From: Paracoccus marinaquae
Lineage (GTDB): Bacteria > Pseudomonadota > Alphaproteobacteria > Rhodobacterales > Rhodobacteraceae
Assembly: GCF_018860165.1 (NCBI RefSeq)
Contig: NZ_JAHKNG010000031.1
Coordinates: forward strand, 1 to 43,558
DNA length: 43,558 nucleotides
Direction: 5' to 3'
This document shows positions 1 to 9,888 of this stretch, in pieces (the first letter of the stretch is position 1; the number at the start of each line of letters is the position of its first letter). A model generated the notes under the pieces. The model was not told the DNA's origin, ran no database searches, and saw nothing but the letters and a program-made list of their open reading frames with translations. The position numbers and the translations under genes are program-made.

Positions 1-1
1 T

Positions 2-133
2 GGCGGCCCCTACCCCGCCAGCACCAATTTCGGCGCCACATCCGTCGGAACCCTCTCCATCCGACGCTTCCTGCGACCGGTCTGCTTCCAGAACATCCCA
101 AATAACATCATGCCAGACGATCTGGCGGGATGA
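2..133 (+). CDS. Aldehyde dehydrogenase, C-terminal end only (alpha-ketoglutarate semialdehyde dehydrogenase type)
   Basis: Only the last 43 codons are in the window; the gene starts upstream. The frame reads GGPYPASTNFGATSVGTL followed by SIRRFLRPVCFQNIP and ends at TGA 131-133. From memory of the family, this is the typical C-terminus of NADP-dependent 2,5-dioxopentanoate (alpha-ketoglutarate semialdehyde) dehydrogenases, which catalyse the last oxidation of non-phosphorylative pentose or sugar-acid pathways to 2-oxoglutarate. It lies 40 bp upstream of a sugar ABC importer, a lactonase and a mutarotase on the same strand, which fits such a pathway. The active-site cysteine and glutamate lie outside the window, so the substrate assignment comes from the C-terminal signature and the neighbours. 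Confidence 0.75.
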   Translation, partial: GGPYPASTNFGATSVGTLSIRRFLRPVCFQNIPNNIMPDDLAG

Positions 134-173
134 GCACGCAACGACGATCCAACATAACCAAGGGAGGATAACC

Positions 174-1133
174 ATGAAGACCAAGTTCCTGACGACCAGT
201 GCCGCCGCGCTGGCGATCACCGCGACCGCGGCGCTGGCCGAGGGCGAGACCGTGGGCTTTGCCCAGATCGGCTCGGAATCCGGCTGGCGGGCGGCCGAGA
301 CCTCGCTGACCAAGAGCCAGGCCGAAGAGCGCGGCATCCAGCTGCAATTCTCGGACGCGCAGCAGAAGCAGGAGAACTAGATCGCCGCGATCCGGTCCTT
401 CGTGGCGCAGGGCGTCGATGCGATCCTGCTGGCCCCGGTCGTCGCCACCGGCTGGGACGCGGTTCTGGAAGAGGCCAAGGAGGCCGAGATCCCGGTGGTG
501 CTGCTGGACCGTCAGGTGGACAGCTCGGACGAGCTCTATCTGACCGCCGTCGGCTCGAACCTCGTGCATGAGGGTGAGGTTGCGGGCCAGTGGCTGGCCG
601 ATGCCGTGGGCGGCGAGCCCTGCCGCATCGTCGAGTTGCAGGGCACCACCGGCTCGACCCCGGCCATCGACCGCAAGACCGGCTTCGAGAATGCCATCGC
701 CAGCCATGACAACATGGAGATCGTGCGCAGCCAGACCGGCGATTTCACCCGCGCTCAGGGCAAGGAGGTGATGGAAAGCTTTCTTCAGGCCGAGAATGGC
801 GGCGCCGATATCTGCGCGCTTTACGCCCATAACGACGACATGGCGGTGGGCGCGATCCAGGCGATCAAGGAGGCCGGGCTGAAGCCGGGCGAGGACATCC
901 TCGTCGTCTCGATCGACGCGGTGCCCGACATCTTCCAGGCGATGGCGAATGGCGAGGCCAATGCCACGGTCGAACTGACGCCGAACATGGCCGGCCCGGC
1001 CTTCGACGCGCTGGCGGCCTATTGGGCGGACGGCACCATGCCCGCGAAGTTCATCCAGACGGAATCGAAGCTCTTTACGCAGGCCGACGACCCGGCCGGC
1101 GAATACGAGCGCCGCAAGGGTCTGGGCTACTGA
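174..1133 (+). pseudogene. ytfQ: Sugar ABC transporter periplasmic binding protein, YtfQ type, interrupted by an in-frame TAG
   Basis: The ATG at 174 follows a strong ribosome binding site (gggagg, about 163-168) and opens with a signal peptide (Lys-rich start, hydrophobic core, ALA cleavage site near residue 21). The mature start GETVGFAQIGSESGWR matches galactofuranose/pentose-binding proteins of the periplasmic-binding-protein I fold. Codon 69 is TAG (378-380). The same frame resumes at once (IAAIRSFVAQGVDAILLAPV) and runs to TGA 1131-1133, giving about 319 codons, the normal family length. The family usually has QENQIAAIRSF here, so CAG has most simply become TAG. Translation would give a 68-residue peptide without a sugar site. 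Internal restart at 402 would lack the signal peptide. It is either a true pseudogene, a sequence error, or suppressed. Confidence 0.85.
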
Positions 1134-1187
1134 AGCCCCGGCGCCGGGCCGCGCCCCCCGCGGCCCGGCAGTATCAAGGGAGGCAAC

Positions 1188-2683
<1,496 letters not shown>

Positions 2684-2687
<4 letters not shown>

Positions 2688-3702
2688 GCCTGTTGAAACG
2701 TCTCGCCCCGCAGCTGATCGCGCTGGCCGCCCTGATCGCGCTGGTCATGCTGTTCTTTCCGGGCTTCCTGAATGTCTCTCTGAACGATGGCCGTCTGGTC
2801 GGGCCGGTGATCGACGTGCTGAAACGCGGCGCGCCGGTGGCGCTGTTGGCCGTGGGGATGACGCTGGTCATCGCCACGCGCGGGATCGACCTGTCGGTGG
2901 GCGCGACCATGGCGATCTGCGGCGCGGTTGCCGCCTCGGCCGTGGCCGGCGGGCTGGGGCTGGTGCCGGCGCTGCTGCTGGCGCTGGCCGCCGGGGCCGT
3001 GGCGGGGCTGTGGAACGGGGTCCTGGTCGCCATCGTCGGCATCCAGCCCTTTGTCGCCACGCTGATCCTGATGACCATGGGGCGCGGCATCGCCCAGCTG
3101 ATTACCGAGGGGCGCATCCTGACCTTTTCCGATCCCGGCTTTGCCTTCTTCGGCTCGGGCTCGGTTCTGGGTCTGCCGGCGCCGGCCTGGCTGTGGCTGC
3201 TGACCGGGATCGGCGTGGCCGTCCTGATGCGCCGCACCGCGCTTGGCCTGCTGGTCGAGGCCATCGGCATCAACCGCCGCGCCAGCGCGCTGGCGGGGGT
3301 CAATGCCACGGTGCTGCTGATCGCGGTCTATATCGGCGCCGGGATTTGCGCGGCGCTGGCGGGCATCATCGTGACCGCCGATATTCGCGGGGCCGACGCC
3401 AACAATGCCGGGCTGTGGCTGGAACTGGACGCGATCCTTGCCGTGGTGATCGGCGGCAATTCCCTGCTGGGGGGCGGTTCTCGATCCTTGCCTCGCTGAT
3501 CGGGGCGATGATCATCCAGACCATCGACACCGGCATCCTGCTGGCCGGGTTCCCGTCCGAATACAACCTCGTCATCAAGGCGGTTCTGGTCTTGGTGATC
3601 CTTGTGCTGCAATCGCCGCGCATCGCCGGCGAATGGCGGCTGTGGCGCGACAGCCAGCGTGCCGGCCGCGAGGCCCGCGCCGCGACCGGAGGCCAGACAT
3701 GA
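2684..3702 (+). pseudogene. ytfT: Sugar ABC transporter permease, YtfT type, with a 1-bp frameshift
   Basis: The frame from ATG 2684 encodes the usual CUT2 permease core, with several membrane segments and the loop AVGMTLVIATRGIDLSVGA. It reads well to VVIGGNSLLGG near 3474, then runs into SRSLPR and stops at 3499. The family sequence continues in another frame as RFSILASLIGAMIIQTIDTG through to TGA 3700-3702. The break lies in a run of six G (3469-3474); seven would restore one frame of about 339 residues. This is one missing G, from mutation or a homopolymer sequencing error. The truncated product (271 residues) lacks the last membrane segments. It also stops about 200 nt before yjfF, which would weaken the translational coupling of that gene. 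Confidence 0.88.
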
Positions 3703-4673
3703 ACACCCGCGCCCTGCCGCTTTACGCGACCATCGCCATCTTCCTGCTGGCCTATCTGCTGTGCTGGCTGCAATTCCCGAACATCCTGTCCACGCGGGTG
3801 ATCGGCAACCTGCTGACCGACAACGCCTATCTGGGTATCGTCGCGGTCGGCATGACGCTGGTGATCCTGTCGGGGGGGATCGACCTCTCGGTCGGCTCGG
3901 TCATCGCCTTTTCGGGCGTGTTCATCGCCGTGGTGCTGCGCGACACCTCGCTGCATCCGCTGGTGGTCTTTGCGATGCTCCTGGCGCTGACCACCGCCTT
4001 TGGTGCCGCCATGGGGTTCCTGATCGACCGCCTCGCCATGCCGGCCTTCATCGTCACCCTGGCCGGCATGTTCCTGGCGCGCGGCGCGGCCTATATGCTG
4101 TCGATCGATTCCGTGCCGATCCAGCACGAATTCTACACCACGCTGCAAAGGGCCTATTGGCTGATGCCCGGCAAGGGCCGGCTGACGCTGATCGGGGTGC
4201 TGATGGTGCTGACCGTGCTGGCGGGCATGGTCATCGCCCACAAGACCCGCTTCGGCGCATCCGTCTATGCGCTTGGCGGTGGCGAGGCGACGGCGCGGCT
4301 GATGGGCGTGCGGCAGGGACGCACGACGATGCTGGTCTATGCCTTTTCGGGGCTGATGGCGGGGCTGTCGGGGATCGTCTTCTCGATCTATACCGGCTCG
4401 GGCTATTCGCTGGCGACCGTGGGGACCGAGCTGACCGCCATCGCCGCCGTGGTGATCGGCGGCACGCTGCTGACCGGGGGGGCGGGCTATATGTTCGGCA
4501 CGCTGGTCGGCGTTCTCACCATGGGGCTCATTCAGACCTATATCGTCTTCGACGGCACGCTTTCCAGCTGGTGGACCAAGATCGTCATCGGCATCCTGCT
4601 GCTGGTCTTCATCCTGTTGCAGAAGGGTCTGCTGCATCTGTCGCAATCGAGGCTGGCCCGAGGTGCCGCATGA
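3699..4673 (+). CDS. yjfF: Sugar ABC transporter permease, YjfF type
   Basis: This 324-residue CUT2-family inner-membrane permease has a hydrophobic N-terminus (LYATIAIFLLAYLLCWL), the conserved loop VGMTLVILSGGIDLSVGS near residue 55, and further membrane helices with GGGEATARLMGV and TAIAAVVIGGTLLTGG. It is the second permease of a heterodimeric channel with the YtfT-type protein. I chose the ATG at 3699 because it overlaps the ytfT stop (ATGA) and gives the family's usual N-terminus; a longer in-frame extension upstream would lie inside ytfT. Its stop overlaps the lactonase start (ATGA, 4670-4673). The gene itself is intact. Confidence 0.92.
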   Translation: MNTRALPLYATIAIFLLAYLLCWLQFPNILSTRVIGNLLTDNAYLGIVAVGMTLVILSGGIDLSVGSVIAFSGVFIAVVLRDTSLHPLVVFAMLLALTTAFGAAMGFLIDRLAMPAFIVTLAGMFLARGAAYMLSIDSVPIQHEFYTTLQRAYWLMPGKGRLTLIGVLMVLTVLAGMVIAHKTRFGASVYALGGGEATARLMGVRQGRTTMLVYAFSGLMAGLSGIVFSIYTGSGYSLATVGTELTAIAAVVIGGTLLTGGAGYMFGTLVGVLTMGLIQTYIVFDGTLSSWWTKIVIGILLLVFILLQKGLLHLSQSRLARGAA

Positions 4674-5512
4674 AACCCTTTGACGACCGCCATTGCGACC
4701 TGGGCGAGGGGCCGCTGTGGCATCCCGAACGCGGCCAGTTCTTCTGGTTTGACATCCTGAACCGGCGCCTGCTGTCCCGCGACGACACCGGCCCGCTGGA
4801 ATGGCGCTTCGACCGCATGGCCTCGGCCGCCGGCTGGGTGGATCGCGATCTGCTGCTGATCGCGACCGAGACGGGGCTGGCGCTGCTGGACCTGCGCGAT
4901 GGCCGGCTGGAGGATCTGGTGCCGGTCGAGGCAGATGACCACGGCACCCGCTCGAATGACGGCCGCGCCGACCGGCAGGGCGGCTTCTGGTTCGGCACCA
5001 TGGGCAAGGCGGCCGAGTTCGGGCGGGGCGCGATCTATCGCTATTTCCGGGGTGAGCTGCGACGGCTGGTCGAAGCGGTCACCATCCCGAACGCGATCTG
5101 CTTTTCCGCCGACGGCCGCTTGGCGCATTACGCCGATACGCAGGCGGGCATGGTCTGGCGACAGCCGCTGGATGCCGAGGGCTGGCCGCTGGGCGATCGG
5201 CAGGTGTTTCTGGATTGCCGCCCGATGGGGCTTGAGCCCGACGGGGCGGTGATCGACGCGGGTGGCGCGATCTGCATCGCCTGCTGGGGCGCGGGGCGGG
5301 TGATCCGCTTTGCCCCGGAGGGGCAACGCCTTGACGAGATTGCGGTGGGCGGGCTGCACAGTTCCTGCCCGGCCCATGGCGGGGGCGATATGCGCGACCT
5401 GCTGGTGACGACCGCGCGGCAGGGTATCGAGAACGCCGATGCGGCACAGGGCCTGCCCTATCTGGCCCGCGCCTCGGTGGCCGGCCTGTCCGAGCCGCGG
5501 GTGATCCTGTGA
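4670..5512 (+). CDS. SMP-30/gluconolactonase family sugar lactonase
   Basis: This 280-residue beta-propeller hydrolase is expected to open a sugar lactone, after oxidation of the aldose, to the acid. Visible family features are the metal-binding glutamate in CDLGEGPLWHPE (Glu13), RSNDGRADRQGGFWFGTMG near residue 95, IPNAICFSADGR near 140, and EPDGAVID followed by a tryptophan-glycine strand (CWGAGRVIRFAPEG) near 190-215, which carries the conserved metal aspartate. The position between a sugar importer and a mutarotase and downstream of a ketoglutarate-semialdehyde dehydrogenase suggests L-arabinolactone or galactonolactone as substrate; this is inference. Start and stop overlap both neighbours (ATGA and GTGA), so it is translationally coupled. 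Confidence 0.9.
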   Translation: MKPFDDRHCDLGEGPLWHPERGQFFWFDILNRRLLSRDDTGPLEWRFDRMASAAGWVDRDLLLIATETGLALLDLRDGRLEDLVPVEADDHGTRSNDGRADRQGGFWFGTMGKAAEFGRGAIYRYFRGELRRLVEAVTIPNAICFSADGRLAHYADTQAGMVWRQPLDAEGWPLGDRQVFLDCRPMGLEPDGAVIDAGGAICIACWGAGRVIRFAPEGQRLDEIAVGGLHSSCPAHGGGDMRDLLVTTARQGIENADAAQGLPYLARASVAGLSEPRVIL

Positions 5513-6489
5513 GCCCGACCATCTTCGGTATCCTGGCCGATGGCCGGCAGGTGCGGCGGATCACCTTGCGGAGCGGTGGGTTGCGGGCGCAGATCCTGAC
5601 CATGGGCGCCATCGTGCAGGATCTGCGGCTGGAGGGCGTGGCCCATCCGCTGGTCCTGGGCTGCGACCGGCTTGAGGGTTATCTGGGTCCGGCCCGCTAT
5701 TTCGGTGCCGTCGTTGGCCGCTTTGCCAACCGGATCGGCGGGGCGCGTTTCACCCTGGATGGGCGGGAATACCGAACCGACCCGAATTTCCGCACCCGCC
5801 ATACCCTGCATGGCGGGACCCAGGGCACCGACCTGATGCTGTGGACGGTCGAGTCGCGGGCCGAGGACAGGGTCAGCCTGACCCTGCAACTGGCTGACGG
5901 TCATATGGGCTTTCCCGGCAGGATGGACATGACCGCGCAGATCTGGCTGGCCGAGGATGCGCTGAACCTGACGCTGGCAGCCACATGCGACGCGCCGACC
6001 CCTTGCAGCCTGACCCATCACGGCTATTTCGATCTGGACGGGGCGGGCGACATCCGCAACTATGCGCTGATGATCGCCGCCGATCACTACCTGCCGGTCG
6101 ATGACGATCTGATCCCGACCGGGCAGATCGCCCCGGTGGAGGGCAGCGCGTTCGATTTCCGCGCGCCGAGGGTGATCGGGCAGGCGGGATACGATCACAA
6201 TTTCTGCCTGTCGGACGGGCCGCGCAGCCTGCGCCCGGTCGCCCGGCTGACCGGAGAAAGCGGGCTTGCCCTGCAGGTCGAAACCACTGCCTGCGGCCTG
6301 CAATTCTATGATGGCGCCTATATGGACGGGGTGCCGGGGCTGGATGGCCGTCGCTATGGCCCCCATGCCGGCGCGGCGCTGGAAACCCAGCACTGGCCCG
6401 ATGCGCCGAACCGGCCGGCTTTCCCCGACGCGATCCTGCGCCCCGGCCAGATTTGGTCCGAGACGACCCGCTATCGCTTTCTGCAATGA
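5509..6489 (+). CDS. Aldose 1-epimerase (mutarotase)
   Basis: This 326-residue GalM-family cytoplasmic enzyme interconverts alpha and beta anomers of free aldoses. Visible family features are FGAVVGRFANRI near residue 65, the histidine motif RHTLHGG near 95-100, the catalytic histidine in SLTHHGYFDLDG near 170, and the general-base glutamate in AALETQHWPDAPN near 290 followed by the closing motif LRPGQIW...TRYRF. The GTG start at 5509 overlaps the lactonase stop (GTGA). Supplying the right anomer to the sugar dehydrogenase that forms the lactone fits its place at the end of this operon. No clear terminator follows it. Confidence 0.93.
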   Translation: MSPTIFGILADGRQVRRITLRSGGLRAQILTMGAIVQDLRLEGVAHPLVLGCDRLEGYLGPARYFGAVVGRFANRIGGARFTLDGREYRTDPNFRTRHTLHGGTQGTDLMLWTVESRAEDRVSLTLQLADGHMGFPGRMDMTAQIWLAEDALNLTLAATCDAPTPCSLTHHGYFDLDGAGDIRNYALMIAADHYLPVDDDLIPTGQIAPVEGSAFDFRAPRVIGQAGYDHNFCLSDGPRSLRPVARLTGESGLALQVETTACGLQFYDGAYMDGVPGLDGRRYGPHAGAALETQHWPDAPNRPAFPDAILRPGQIWSETTRYRFLQ

Positions 6490-6730
6490 CGGCGCGCCCG
6501 GCTGATGGGCGGAGAGGACGAGGTCCCGCCGGCTTCACGCGGCAAATCCCGGGTGGATTTTTTAGGATATTCTTCTGCAGAATCCACGTTTTGTTTCTGG
6601 TGAGTGGATATATTCAAAAAAACATTTACGGTTTGTGATTTTATCGCGCCATTATTTATAAACACAATAGATTTCACGGGCCAATTAATTTAATATATGC
6701 TGGCAACGTAACCGGGGTTTGGGGGCCAGC
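6490..6730. other. Intergenic region, AT-rich from about 6555 to 6712
   Basis: No gene is seen in this gap between the mutarotase and the M28 peptidase. The first 65 bp have normal high GC. From about 6555 the sequence turns sharply AT-rich (runs such as tattcaaaaaaacattt and ttaatttaatatatgc), quite unlike the rest of the window. It probably holds the promoter of the peptidase gene and perhaps marks an insertion boundary. I could not fix a single -35/-10 pair because many AT-rich hexamers fit. Confidence 0.6.
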
Positions 6731-8281
6731 ATGTGCCGGGTGAAGATTTCGATGTCCATGCGTCTCGCCGTGGCTGCGGGCGTGATGCTGCTTGCGGCGC
6801 CCGCCTCGGCGCAGACCGACAGTTCCGCCATTCGCAATGCGGTGACGATCAAGGCGATCCGCGCGCATCAGCAGGCGCTGGCCGATATTGCAACGGATAA
6901 TGGCGGCAGCCGGGTGTCCGGCAGTGCCGGCTATGATGCCTCGGCCGAATATGTGGCCGAGCAGCTGCGCCAGGCGGGCTATCAGGTGACTGTGCAGCCC
7001 TTCCATTTCCTGAATTTCGAGGAAACCGCCGCGCCGCAGCTGGAACTGGTCTCGCCGGACGCAAAGACCTTTGCCGCCGGCGCCGATTTCGTGACCATGC
7101 GCAATTCCGGCGCCGGCACGGTCGAGGGGATCGTGATTCCCACGGTGGATCTGGTGATTCCGCCGTCCACGGATCCAAGTTCGACCAGCGGCTGCGAGCC
7201 CGAGGACTTTCCGGCGCCGCCCGACAGCCCGGCCATCGCACTGGTGCAACGCGGCACCTGCACCTTCCAGACCAAGGTCGACAACGCGGCTGCTGCAGGT
7301 TACGCGGCGGTGCTTGTGTTCAACGAGGGTCAACCCGGCCGCCAGGACGCCACGACGGGGTCGCTGGCGACTCCTGTCAGCATTCCAAGCGTCACCACCA
7401 GTTTCGCGGTTGGCGACGAATTGCAGGCGCTGGCCCAGGCGGGCGAGGTTCGCGCGCGGGTCGCCGTGACGGCGACCACCCAGTCCGTGACGACCGCGAA
7501 CGTGATCGGCGAATCGCCGCAGGGCGACCCGGAACGAGTGGTGGTCGCTGGCGCCCATCTCGATTCGGTTGGCGAGGGGCCGGGGAACAATGACAATGGC
7601 AGCGGCACCGCCGTCCTGCTTGAAATCGCTTTGCGCCTGGCCGAACAGGGCGGGCCGCCGGTCAACAAGCTGCGCTTTGGCTTCTGGGGTGCCGAGGAAT
7701 GGGGCCTGCTGGGATCGCAGCATTACGTCGAGCAGCTTACCCCCGAGGATCTTGCGCGGATCGTGCTCAACCTCAACTTCGACATGCTCGGCTCGCCCAA
7801 CGCGGTCAATTTCGTCTACGATGGCGACGGTTCGGACAGTCAGCCCGCTGGCCCCGACGGGTCGGCCGAGATCGAGGCGGTCTTTCTTGACTATTTTGCC
7901 GGGGCCAGCCTGCCGACCCGCCCAAGCGCCTTCGACGGGCGATCGGATTACGGGCCGTTCATCGCCCGCGGCATCCCGGCGGGCGGGCTGTTTTCAGGGG
8001 CAGAGGACCTGAAAAGCGAAAGCGAGGCTGCCGATTTCGGGGGCACGGCCGGGATGGCCTATGATCCCTGCTACCACAAGGCCTGCGACGACATTGCCAA
8101 TGCCGATGAGGCAACCCTCGAAGCGCTTGCGGGGGCGGCGGCGCATGCCGTCTGGCACTATGCCAATGAGGTGCCGGCACCGGCAATGCTGGCCGCCTCC
8201 ACACGCAGTGTCGGTCGATCAGCCGGTGCGGTGCCGCTTGAGGCCATGCTTCTGCGTGGCGGAGGCCATTATCAGCGCTGA
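6731..8281 (+). CDS. Secreted M28 family zinc aminopeptidase with PA domain
   Basis: This 516-residue protein begins with a signal peptide (hydrophobic core LAVAAGVMLLAAPASA, cut near residue 27), so it is exported. A protease-associated (PA) domain follows at about 150-250 (SPAIALVQRGTCTFQTK, AGYAAVLVFNEG). The M28 domain carries the di-zinc ligands: HLDSVGEGPGNNDNGSG (His276, Asp288), WGAEEWGLLGS (catalytic Glu and a ligand Glu), NFDMLGS (Asp) and DPCYHKACDD (His, flanked by two cysteines as in secreted M28 enzymes). It should remove N-terminal residues from extracellular peptides. ATG 6731 was chosen over a TTG at 6719; ATGs at 6752 and 6758 are also possible. It stands alone behind an AT-rich leader, so its control is probably independent. 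Confidence 0.9.
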   Translation: MCRVKISMSMRLAVAAGVMLLAAPASAQTDSSAIRNAVTIKAIRAHQQALADIATDNGGSRVSGSAGYDASAEYVAEQLRQAGYQVTVQPFHFLNFEETAAPQLELVSPDAKTFAAGADFVTMRNSGAGTVEGIVIPTVDLVIPPSTDPSSTSGCEPEDFPAPPDSPAIALVQRGTCTFQTKVDNAAAAGYAAVLVFNEGQPGRQDATTGSLATPVSIPSVTTSFAVGDELQALAQAGEVRARVAVTATTQSVTTANVIGESPQGDPERVVVAGAHLDSVGEGPGNNDNGSGTAVLLEIALRLAEQGGPPVNKLRFGFWGAEEWGLLGSQHYVEQLTPEDLARIVLNLNFDMLGSPNAVNFVYDGDGSDSQPAGPDGSAEIEAVFLDYFAGASLPTRPSAFDGRSDYGPFIARGIPAGGLFSGAEDLKSESEAADFGGTAGMAYDPCYHKACDDIANADEATLEALAGAAAHAVWHYANEVPAPAMLAASTRSVGRSAGAVPLEAMLLRGGGHYQR

Positions 8282-8593
8282 GAGAACTGCGCGGATACAT
8301 CCGCGCGGGTATCTCAGACGAAGCGTCTCTGTTTGACTTCAGTTCCTCGTGGCCCCCCTGTTGCGTCCTTGAAGCGGCGCAACTGACCTTTGCCCGTTGC
8401 CGGCCTCCTGATGACCGCCGATGCCACTGGTTTCTGCAGGCTGATCGCTTGAACCGTGCCTCCGCGTCTGCCCGCACCAGCGCCTCGGACAATGTTCGAC
8501 GGAATTCCTCCGCGTCAGCCTGCTGTCAGCTTTGCAGGGCATTGGGCTGCTGCGACCAGGGGCAGCACGACGCCCGCAGGAGGAGAAAGCAAC
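8282..8593. other. Intergenic region upstream of the citrate-lyase-like genes
   Basis: This 312-bp gap has no convincing gene. Just after the peptidase stop lies a perfect inverted repeat gcgcggat/atccgcgc (8289-8306), then a short hairpin agacg/cgtct (8316-8328) followed by a weakly T-rich stretch; together they may end the peptidase transcript. The last 20 bp hold the strong purine-rich ribosome binding site (aggaggag, about 8578-8585) of the next gene. An open frame extends upstream of 8594 but lacks family similarity and a ribosome binding site. Confidence 0.5.
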
Positions 8594-9874
8594 ATGCAAC
8601 TGACCGGAATGCTGCATGGCAGCAAGCTTCTGGACCATGTCGGGTTTCCAACATCCGAGATTCTGGGACCCGATGCCAGCGAGGATGACATTCAGGCCCT
8701 GATCGACCGTCACGGTCTGATCTTCATCAAGCCGCTGTTTCGCGGCGGCGTCGGCAAGAAGGGCAAGGCCGGGCTGATCGGCAAGGCCAGGGACCTGAAG
8801 ACCGCGCTGGCCGAGAAGGAACGGCTCTACTTCGCCGAACATCGTCATGGCAATGCCTATGCCAAGGCCAATGGCGTGACCTTCGAGGCCGGCATCCCGG
8901 CCGAGCATGAGGTCTATTTCTCGATCACCGACGACACCCGATACCGCGCCCCGACCATGACCCTGACCCATCGCGGCGGCGTCGATATCGAGGAACTGGA
9001 TAAATCCGAGATCGCGAACGTTCCGTTCGAGGCACTGACCGGGCTGAAGGCCTTTGTCGTCGCCAATGCGCTGACCGATATCGGCGCCCCGCGCGAGATC
9101 ATCTCGCCCCTGGTCCAGCACCTGCCGAAGCTGTGGGAGTTGATGCACCATTACGGCATGACCACGCTGGAGCTGAACCCGATCCGGATGCGCGTCGACA
9201 AGGGCGGGCGGCTGACCCCGGTTGCCTGCGATTTCAAATGCGGCTTCGACCGTGACGATCCGCGCGTCAGCCGCCTTGGCCTGCCGAATCATCTGTTCGC
9301 CTCGGATATCTCGGCCTTCGAGCAGGAGGTGAATCAGCTGCGCACCCATCAGGGCCAGTCGGATGTTTTCGTCATCAACGAGAATGGCACCATCCTTGCC
9401 CCCACCTTCGGCGGCGGCGCCAACAGCCTCGTGACCGAGGTTCTGGGCGATGCGGCGATCATCAGTTCCGATTTCGGCGGCAACCCGCCCTATGAGAAGA
9501 TGAAATCCGTCGCGTCGATCTGCTATCGCCACTTCCTGAAACAGACCAATGTGCTGTTCATCATCGGCGGCAAGTCGAACAACACCGACATTCACGAGAC
9601 CTTCCGCGGCATGGGCGACGCGCTGCGCGAGCATTTCGCCGCGTATGGGCCGACACCGCTTTACGTCGTGGTGGGCCGGGGCGGCCCCAATCTGGTGCGC
9701 GGCATGGGCAACCTGGCCGAGACGCTGGACAGCCTTGGCGTTCCCTATCGCTTCTTCGGCTTCGACAGCGCGATTTCCGAGGTCGTGAACTATGCCCGCA
9801 AGGTGGATGGCTGGATGCGCGAAGGCGGACGCCAGCAGATCGCGGAGGCCATGGGCATCCGCAGCGCAGCTTGA
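8594..9874 (+). CDS. ATP-citrate-lyase-like small subunit: ATP-grasp and citrate-binding domains
   Basis: This 426-residue protein resembles the ATP-grasp half of ATP citrate lyase and the beta subunit of succinyl-CoA synthetase. The N-terminal ATP-grasp region (about 1-240) shows LIFIKPLFRGGVGKKGKAGL, the Mg-binding motif TLELNPIRM near 195 and ACDFKCGFD. The C-terminal region (about 255-420) matches the citrate-binding domain, with FGGGANSLVTEVLGDA, a phosphate-loop-like IIGGKSNNTDIHETF and VVVGRGGPNLVRGMG. With the next gene it would activate a carboxylic acid with ATP and CoA. ATG 8594 sits 8 bp after aggaggag; the next start is 14 bp downstream. Citrate as substrate is inferred from the family, since the partner subunit is unusual. 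Confidence 0.82.
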   Translation: MQLTGMLHGSKLLDHVGFPTSEILGPDASEDDIQALIDRHGLIFIKPLFRGGVGKKGKAGLIGKARDLKTALAEKERLYFAEHRHGNAYAKANGVTFEAGIPAEHEVYFSITDDTRYRAPTMTLTHRGGVDIEELDKSEIANVPFEALTGLKAFVVANALTDIGAPREIISPLVQHLPKLWELMHHYGMTTLELNPIRMRVDKGGRLTPVACDFKCGFDRDDPRVSRLGLPNHLFASDISAFEQEVNQLRTHQGQSDVFVINENGTILAPTFGGGANSLVTEVLGDAAIISSDFGGNPPYEKMKSVASICYRHFLKQTNVLFIIGGKSNNTDIHETFRGMGDALREHFAAYGPTPLYVVVGRGGPNLVRGMGNLAETLDSLGVPYRFFGFDSAISEVVNYARKVDGWMREGGRQQIAEAMGIRSAA

Positions 9875-9888
9875 GAGGAGAGCAAGAC

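Noticed and set aside
378..380. TAG in ytfQ read as pyrrolysine or programmed readthrough
   Set aside because: No pyrrolysine genes or readthrough signal are visible, and Gln at this place in the family makes a simple C-to-T change more likely.
3469..3474. Programmed ribosomal frameshift at the G-run in ytfT
   Set aside because: Sugar ABC permeases are not known to use frameshifting, and no slippery heptamer with downstream stem or stimulatory element was recognised; a lost base is simpler.
8456..8593. Upstream extension of the citrate-lyase-like small subunit
   Set aside because: The extension has no family similarity, and ATG 8594 sits right after a strong ribosome binding site.
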